From Agromyces albus (GTDB lineage: Bacteria; Actinomycetota; Actinomycetes; Actinomycetales; Microbacteriaceae), in contig NZ_JAUSWX010000001.1 in assembly GCF_030815405.1 (NCBI RefSeq), forward strand, positions 1,860,001 through 1,924,000: 64,000 nucleotides of DNA, read 5' to 3'. Shown piece after piece: positions 59,067-64,000 of this stretch (position 1 is its first letter; each line of letters begins with the position of its first letter). The notes below the pieces were generated by a model. It ran no database searches. It was not told the origin of the DNA and saw only the letters and a program-made list of their open reading frames with translations. The translations under genes were made by a program, and so were the position numbers.

Positions 59067-60424
59067 AGATCACCGTGGTCGGCGATTGCCTGCTCGACGT
59101 CGATCTCACCGGAGTGGCCGAGCGACTGAGTCCCGACGCGCCAGTGCCGGTCATCGACGTCACGGGAGCCGTCGACCGCGCCGGTGGGGCCGGCCTCGTG
59201 GCGACGATGCTGGCCCGCGACCGCGTCGACGTGACACTCGTGACCGCGCTCGCCGACGACGACGCCGGACGCCGGCTGCGCGACGCGCTCACGGGAGTGC
59301 GCGTCGTCGCGGGACGGCTCGACGGCCCCACTCCCGTGAAGACCCGGGTGCGGGCGGAGGGCCATGCGATCGCCCGCCTCGATGAGGGGTGCGGTGAGCC
59401 GGCCCAGCTCTCGGTCGGGGCGGCACAGCTCGAGGCGATCGCCGGAGCGGAGGTCGTGATCGCGGCCGACTACGGCCGCGGCATGCTCGCCGCCATAGAC
59501 ATCCGGCGAGCCGTCATGGACCGTGCCGACCTCGTGCCGGTCGTCTGGGACCCGCACCCGCAGGGCGCGGTGCCCGTTCCCGGCGTCGCGCTCGCGACCC
59601 CGAATCGTATCGAGGCGGCAGCACTCGCCGGGATGCCCGTCGGTGGAGTCGCCGAGGCGATGGATGCCGCCGCGCTCTTGCGCGAGCGGTGGTGCGCGGA
59701 TGCCGTCGGCGTGACGCTCGGCCGCCACGGAGCCGTGCTCGCCGCAGCCGGCGCCCTTCCCGCGGTGCTGCCGGCGGAGCGCGTGGCCGCTGCGGACCCG
59801 TGCGGGGCCGGCGACCGCCTCGCCGCTTCGGCCGCTGTCGCCCTCGGACTCGGACTCGACGTGCACGAGGCCATGCAGCGCGGAGTCGCCCGTGCGAGCG
59901 CGTATCTCCGCGAGGGCGGAGTCGCTTCGCTGCATCGCCCGCCGGACCCGACTCCCCTGTCGAGCCGTCACACCGACGCGATCACCGTCGCCCGTGCCAC
60001 TCGGGCAGCGGGCGGCACCGTCGTCGCCACCGGCGGATGCTTCGACCTGCTGCATGCCGGCCACGTTCGGACTCTCCAGGCCGCGCGCGAGCTCGGCGAC
60101 TGTCTCATCGTGTGCCTGAACTCCGACGACTCCGTGCGACGGCTGAAGGGCCCTGAACGACCCATCATCACCGAGCACGATCGCGCAGACCTCCTGCTCG
60201 CGCTCGAATGCGTCGACGCGGTGCTCGTCTTCGACGAGGACACGCCGACCGATGCGGTTCGCCGGCTCGAGCCGGACCTCTGGGTCAAGGGCGGCGACTA
60301 CCGCACCGAGGAGCTCGCCGAGTCCGTCGCGCTCGCCGAAGTGGGTGGTCGCGCCGTGACCGTGCCGTACCACCCCGCGCGCTCGACGTCCGCACTCGCT
60401 GCAGCGCTCGCGGCCGTGAGCTGA
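59063..60424 (+). CDS. hldE: bifunctional heptose-7-phosphate kinase / heptose-1-phosphate adenylyltransferase, copy 1
   Basis: A 453-residue fusion. The N-terminal PfkB-type kinase (residues 1-300) starts KITVVGDCLLDVDLTGVAER and has the anion hole DPCGAGDRLAASAAVAL. The C-terminal nucleotidyltransferase (from about 315) has ATGGCFDLLHAGHVRTLQAA with the H-x-G-H motif and LWVKGGDYRTEEL. The kinase part is shorter than E. coli HldE and has GGAGLVATMLA where GGAANVA is usual. It should phosphorylate heptose 7-phosphate at C1 and later make ADP-heptose. Last gene of the gmhB-to-hldE overlapped run. Confidence 0.9.
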   Translation: MKITVVGDCLLDVDLTGVAERLSPDAPVPVIDVTGAVDRAGGAGLVATMLARDRVDVTLVTALADDDAGRRLRDALTGVRVVAGRLDGPTPVKTRVRAEGHAIARLDEGCGEPAQLSVGAAQLEAIAGAEVVIAADYGRGMLAAIDIRRAVMDRADLVPVVWDPHPQGAVPVPGVALATPNRIEAAALAGMPVGGVAEAMDAAALLRERWCADAVGVTLGRHGAVLAAAGALPAVLPAERVAAADPCGAGDRLAASAAVALGLGLDVHEAMQRGVARASAYLREGGVASLHRPPDPTPLSSRHTDAITVARATRAAGGTVVATGGCFDLLHAGHVRTLQAARELGDCLIVCLNSDDSVRRLKGPERPIITEHDRADLLLALECVDAVLVFDEDTPTDAVRRLEPDLWVKGGDYRTEELAESVALAEVGGRAVTVPYHPARSTSALAAALAAVS

Positions 60425-60480
60425 GCGATTCAGGAAAAGCGACCACCGATCGCCCGACGCGGCGAGGAAGGAACAGACAC

Positions 60481-61182
60481 ATGACGGATGCTGGCTCGAC
60501 CATCGGACGAATCGTCATCACCGGCGGCGCGAGCGGCCTCGGCGCGGCGATCGCCGACGCCGTCGCCGCGGCAGGCGGGACCCCCATCGTGCTCGACCGG
60601 GTGGTGCCCGGCGAGGCACCCCACGAGACCTATGAGGCCGACGTCAGTGAGACGCGCGAGCTCGAGGCGCTGATAGATGGCATCGCGGAGCGGCACGGTG
60701 GCCTCGACGGGGTGGTCACCGCAGCCGGGATCGACCGGCCCGGTCACCTCGAAGACGTCGACGCCACGGAGTGGGAACGCGTCATCCGGGTGAACCTGCT
60801 CGGCACCGCTGCCACCGTGCGCGCGGCACTCCCCCACCTCGAGGCGTCGGGCGGCCGAGTCGTCACCGTCGCATCCACGCTCGCCCTGAAGGGCGCCGCC
60901 GGGGCCAGCGCGTATTGCGCGTCGAAGTTCGGAGTGCTGGGATTCTCGCGTGCGCTCGCCGCCGAGACCAAGGGACGAGTGGGCGTCACGACGCTCATCC
61001 CCGGCGGCATGAGCACGCACTTCTTCGATGATCGCGATGAGGAGTACCGCCCCGGTACCGATGCGAAGCTCAACGACCCGGCGAACGTCGCGCAGGCCGT
61101 CGTCTTCGCGCTCAGCCAGCCTGACGGTTCCGAGATCCGTGAGCTCCTGGTGAGTCACTCCGAGGAGAGTTCGTGGCCATGA
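60481..61182 (+). CDS. short-chain dehydrogenase/reductase
   Basis: Classical SDR, 233 residues. The cofactor motif is VITGGASGLGAAIADAVA, the catalytic Tyr-Lys pair in AYCASKFGVLG, and the Ser in TVASTLALKG. LDRVVP at the end of the second strand, with its Asp, suggests NAD preference. It is too short and of the wrong subtype for the ADP-heptose 6-epimerase HldD (extended SDR, about 310 residues). ATG 60481 follows GAAGGAACAGACAC. Its last 71 nt overlap the GT9 gene on the other strand. Substrate unknown. Confidence 0.88.
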   Translation: MTDAGSTIGRIVITGGASGLGAAIADAVAAAGGTPIVLDRVVPGEAPHETYEADVSETRELEALIDGIAERHGGLDGVVTAAGIDRPGHLEDVDATEWERVIRVNLLGTAATVRAALPHLEASGGRVVTVASTLALKGAAGASAYCASKFGVLGFSRALAAETKGRVGVTTLIPGGMSTHFFDDRDEEYRPGTDAKLNDPANVAQAVVFALSQPDGSEIRELLVSHSEESSWP

Positions 61183-62281
61183 GCTGAAGGGCATCGACGA
61201 GCACCGGCGGGGCTTCGACATCCGAAACGAACGAGACGTCGTGCTCGCAGCGCTCCGCCGTCCAGCCCACTTGGGTGACGTCGATGCCGCACACCGGGCA
61301 CGTCACCGTGAACGCGAGGTGCACCCGGTGACGACCGCGCGAGAAGGGCGCGGCGTTCACGACGTTGCCGAACCAGAACACGCCGACGGTGGCTGCGCCG
61401 ACGGCCTGCGCGAGGTGGCGCGGCCCGCTGTCGTTGGCCACGACGACGTCCGCCGCCGCGAGCAACGCCGCCGACTCGCCGAGCGAGAGGGAGCCGGCGA
61501 CCACCGACATGCGTGACGAGTTGCCCGGTCTGCCTGCCTCAACGCGGCGCGCGATCGACGAGGCGAGGGGCCTGTCGCCCGCGTCGCCGATGAGGCGAAC
61601 CGAGGCACCTGCGTCGAGCAACCCTTCGATCACGGACACGAATCGCTCCGTCGGCCACCGGCGGCGCGGATCGCTCGCTCCCGCGTGCACGACGGCGAGC
61701 GGTGCATCGTCCGGCGGCAGATGCTGCGCCACCGCGCGGCGTTCCGCCGCCGTCACGGAGATCCGTGGCTCGAGCGTCACGGGTTCGGCGCCGGCGAGCC
61801 CGGCGACCTCGAGGCCGCGCACGACCTCGTGCTGGTAGTACGCGTACGGCAGTGTGCGTTCGAGGCGCGCGGCATCCGGGGTCGCCGACCCCACCGTGTG
61901 GCGAGGGCCGAGTCCGAGCAGGAACGGGTTCGAGTGGCGTCCGCCGCCATGCAGCTGCACGCCGAGGTCGATCGGCCCGAGCCGGCGCACCCTCGCCCGG
62001 AACTCGGCTGCCTGCACGGCATCGGGTTCTTCGCCGGGTACGTCACGCACGCCGCGGGCGACGGGCAGCACCTCGACGCGAGCCACCGACGACGGTCGCC
62101 CCTCGAGGAAGGCCGCATGCACCGGACTCCCGAGGAGCAGGATCTCGGCGCCCGGATACGTCGCCGCGAGTGCGTCGATCGCCGGCATGGCGAACAGGAG
62201 ATCGCCGAGTCCGCCGCCGCGGAGCACGGCTATCCGCCGCACGCGTTCGAACGGCGCGTCGACGGAGGCGAAAGCGGGCAT
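61112..62281 (-). CDS. glycosyltransferase family 9 (heptosyltransferase-like), copy 3
   Basis: A 389-residue GT-B enzyme. The GT9 opening is RRIAVLRGGGLGDLLFAMPAIDALAA, VVHAGASDPRRRWP is the HAGA-type motif, and AAADVVVANDSGPRHLAQAV the donor signature. A C-terminal CPVCGIDVTQVGWTAERCEHD Cys cluster may bind metal. ATG 62281 is preceded by GGGAAGGCCAC. It is divergent from the second hldE and overlaps the convergent SDR gene by 71 nt. Confidence 0.88.
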   Translation of the reverse strand: MPAFASVDAPFERVRRIAVLRGGGLGDLLFAMPAIDALAATYPGAEILLLGSPVHAAFLEGRPSSVARVEVLPVARGVRDVPGEEPDAVQAAEFRARVRRLGPIDLGVQLHGGGRHSNPFLLGLGPRHTVGSATPDAARLERTLPYAYYQHEVVRGLEVAGLAGAEPVTLEPRISVTAAERRAVAQHLPPDDAPLAVVHAGASDPRRRWPTERFVSVIEGLLDAGASVRLIGDAGDRPLASSIARRVEAGRPGNSSRMSVVAGSLSLGESAALLAAADVVVANDSGPRHLAQAVGAATVGVFWFGNVVNAAPFSRGRHRVHLAFTVTCPVCGIDVTQVGWTAERCEHDVSFVSDVEAPPVLVDALQLMATNSPRSDSPGAHGSRNRQAG

Positions 62282-62319
62282 GTGGCCTTCCCGAGGTCGG
62301 CAGCGGTGTCGATCCACCC

Positions 62320-62345
62320 ATTCCCCGTCTCCGACCTGGCGAAAC
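62320..62345 (-). promoter_or_regulatory. SigB/SigF-like promoter of the third GT9 gene
   Basis: GTTT (62345-62342), 16 nt, GGGAAT (62325-62320) on the minus strand. A start near 62313 leaves a leader of about 32 nt with a Shine-Dalgarno before ATG 62281. Confidence 0.45.
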
Positions 62346-62394
62346 GTGTCGAATGGCATGCATACCTCGGAGCATCGGTGGGTATGCCGAAGCT

Positions 62395-63877
62395 GTGCAC
62401 CGAATCGAAGATCTCCCACGTCGCATCCGTGTCGGCGCGCCCGTCGTCACCGTCGTCGGCGACGCCATCCTCGATCGCTGGTGGATGGGGGGCAGCCGGC
62501 GGCTCAGTCGCGAAGCGCCCGCGCCGATCGTCGAGCTCACGACGCAGATCGACGCGCCCGGCGGCGCCGCCAACACCGCCATGAACCTGCGCGCGATCGG
62601 CGCAGAAGTACGGCTCATCACGGTGATCGGCACGGATGCCGCCGGCGACCGGATACTCGATCTCCTCGACTCGGCAGGGGTCGATGTCACCGGGGTGCTG
62701 CGGTCCCCGCCCGTCCGCACCGTCACCAAGACGCGCATCGTGGCCGACGAGCAGGTGCTCGTGCGCGCCGACGAGAACCCCCTCGACCTCGCGGCCGCTG
62801 TGCACGCCGGGCTCACGAGCGATCTGGGTGCCGCACTGGCACGGGCGCTCGCAGGCGCGACGGCACTCGTCGTGAGCGATTACGGCTCGGGTCTCGTGCA
62901 CGAGGCCGTCGCTTCGGCCCTCGAGCGGATGCCGCGGCCCGGCCACGTGATCGTCGATGCTCACGATCCGGGGTTCCTGGCGGTGGCTCGCCCCCGACGT
63001 CGTGGTTCCGAACGCCCAGGAGGCAGCGGCGCTCCTCGGCGAGCCGCTCGGCAACGGGCCCGAGCGCGTGCGCGCGGCCGAGGCATCCGCTCCCCGGCTC
63101 CTGGACCGCTCGGGGGCGCGCGCCGTCATCGTGACGATCGACCGCGACGGAGCCCTGCTGCTCAGGCAGGACGCCGATCCGATCGCAACGCACGCGCATC
63201 CCGTCTCCGAGAAGTACGCGTCGGGCGCCGGCGACACCTTCACCGCGGCCCTGGCCGCCGCCCTCGCCGCGGGGGCATCGCTCGAGGACGCGACTCGACT
63301 CGCCCAACTCGCCGCCGACGTCGCGATCGAACGACTCGGCACGTCGGTGTGCACGTCCGACGAGCTCGCGGCGCGCACCGTCAGCGCGCCTCCCGCAGTG
63401 CTCTCCGCCGAGGCGCTCGCCGCGATGATTCGGCGTGACCGTGAGCACGACCGCACGATCGTCTTCACGAACGGATGCTTCGACGTGCTGCACTTCGGGC
63501 ACACGTCCTACTTGCGGCAGGCTCGAGAACTCGGCGATCGCCTCGTCGTCGCCATGAACAGCGACGCGTCGGTGCGGCGGCTGAAGGGCCCGGATCGGCC
63601 CGTCAACGGCGAGGCGGACCGTGCCGCCGTGCTCGCGGCACTCGAGTGCGTCGACTACGTCACGATCTTCGACGACGACACCCCGATCCCGCTCCTCCGC
63701 GAGCTCCGGCCCGACGTCTACGTCAAGGGCGGCGACTACTCGCCCGAGATGCTCGCCGAGACCCAGGTCGTTCGCGGCTACGGCGGCGAGGTCCGGATGG
63801 TCGACTACGTGCCCGCCCACTCGACGACGGAGCTCGTGGACCGGATCCGCACGGGAGAGCTCGGGCGGCAGCCGTGA
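62395..63877 (+). CDS. hldE: bifunctional HldE-type heptose kinase/adenylyltransferase, copy 2 (one-base frameshift as read)
   Basis: The N-terminal kinase frame reads RVGAPVVTVVGDAILDRWWM and DAPGGAANTAMNLRAIGAEV, then breaks after VIVDAHDPG. The other frame continues SWRWLAPDVVVPNAQEAAAL with YASGAGDTFTAALAAALAAG, and the adenylyltransferase FTNGCFDVLHFGHTSYLRQA and YVKGGDYSPEMLAE. Removing one G from the run 62970-62973 restores one 493-residue protein. Both active sites are intact and closer to standard HldE than copy 1. Start GTG 62395 or ATG 62353. The stop overlaps the next gene (GTGA). Confidence 0.88.
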
Positions 63878-64000
63878 CGGCAACCGGAACCGGGTCTCGG
63901 CGCTGGTCGGGCGCCTGGGGTGACCCGGTCACGCGTGAACGCGCCGAAGTCGACGTGCTGATCCCGACCGTCGGCCGCGTCGCTGAGCTCGCCGTGACCC
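63874..64000 (+). CDS. probable glycosyltransferase, 5' fragment
   Basis: GTG 63874 overlaps the hldE copy 2 stop. Only about 42 residues are inside the window; they end with EVDVLIPTVGRVAELAVT. The DVLIPTVGR pattern is typical of the first strand of GT2-type enzymes. The rest lies beyond the right edge, so the family is tentative. Confidence 0.5.
   Translation, partial: MTATGTGSRRWSGAWGDPVTRERAEVDVLIPTVGRVAELAVT

Noticed and set aside
60481..61182. Possibility that the SDR is ADP-heptose 6-epimerase (HldD)
   Set aside because: It is a classical 233-residue SDR. HldD is an extended SDR of about 310 residues with a different architecture, so the locus lacks a visible epimerase.
62380..62385. 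GGGTAT before the second hldE gene as a third SigB/SigF-like promoter
   Set aside because: No GTTT or near match 14-17 nt upstream.

Overview
The window comes from a high-GC (roughly 70%) Gram-positive actinobacterium. Its conserved gene orders (pyrR-pyrB-pyrC-membrane protein-carA-carB; yebC-ruvCAB-yajC-secDF-rel; rpsD-alaS-ruvX-mltG-aroE; aroC-aroK-aroB; efp-nusB) are those of Actinomycetota, and GTGA/ATGA/TGATG stop-start overlaps, GTG starts and leaderless TANNNT promoters are frequent. A member of the Micrococcales, probably Microbacteriaceae, is the best guess; I cannot fix the genus.

Layout. (1) 1-7471, minus strand: the pyrimidine operon, pyrR to carB (carB runs off the left edge), preceded by a PyrR-type RNA binding loop. 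(2) 7617-20244: a DoxX-family membrane protein, then a carbohydrate-use locus. On the plus strand lie a DUF4380-like protein, a DUF5107/TPR protein and a divergent AraC regulator. On the minus strand runs an operon of a GH5-like hydrolase, a sugar-binding lipoprotein, two CUT1 permeases and a GH36 alpha-galactosidase. No ATPase gene is present. (3) 20304-37609: nusB, efp, aroQ, a secreted phytase-like/GDPD fusion inserted into the aro block, aroB-aroK-aroC-aroE, mltG, ruvX, alaS, rpsD, rarA, then a membrane-anchored cyclophilin and a DUF349 protein. (4) 37761-51844: an AbiEi-like orphan, rel, secF-secD-yajC, ruvB-ruvA-ruvC, a YebC regulator, a DUF1697 protein, pdxT-pdxS, a HIT hydrolase and thrS. 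(5) 51968-64000: the accessory part. It holds a small hypothetical gene, a SigB/SigF-type sigma factor, and a surface-glycan locus with a nearly complete ADP-heptose pathway (gmhA, gmhB, two bifunctional hldE genes), three GT9 heptosyltransferase-like genes, two GT4 genes, a short-chain dehydrogenase and a truncated gene at the right edge.

The most interesting content is region 5. A D-glycero-D-manno-heptose nucleotide pathway with GT9 transferases is the hallmark of Gram-negative LPS core synthesis, but here it sits in an actinobacterium that should have no LPS. Two of its genes are preceded by GTTT-N15/16-GGGWAT boxes resembling SigB/SigF promoters, and a SigB/SigF-type gene lies next to the cluster.

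Four otherwise intact, conserved genes (alpha-galactosidase, aroC, pdxS, second hldE) each contain a single-base frameshift in a short G/C run. The shared pattern, and the presence of a shift in aroC, suggest residual homopolymer errors in the assembly rather than gene decay. A decamer, GCGGCATCCG or its complement, occurs at least 20 times, nearly always in a fixed reading frame and with otherwise disfavoured codons. No tRNA, rRNA, IS element, prophage or CRISPR array was seen.
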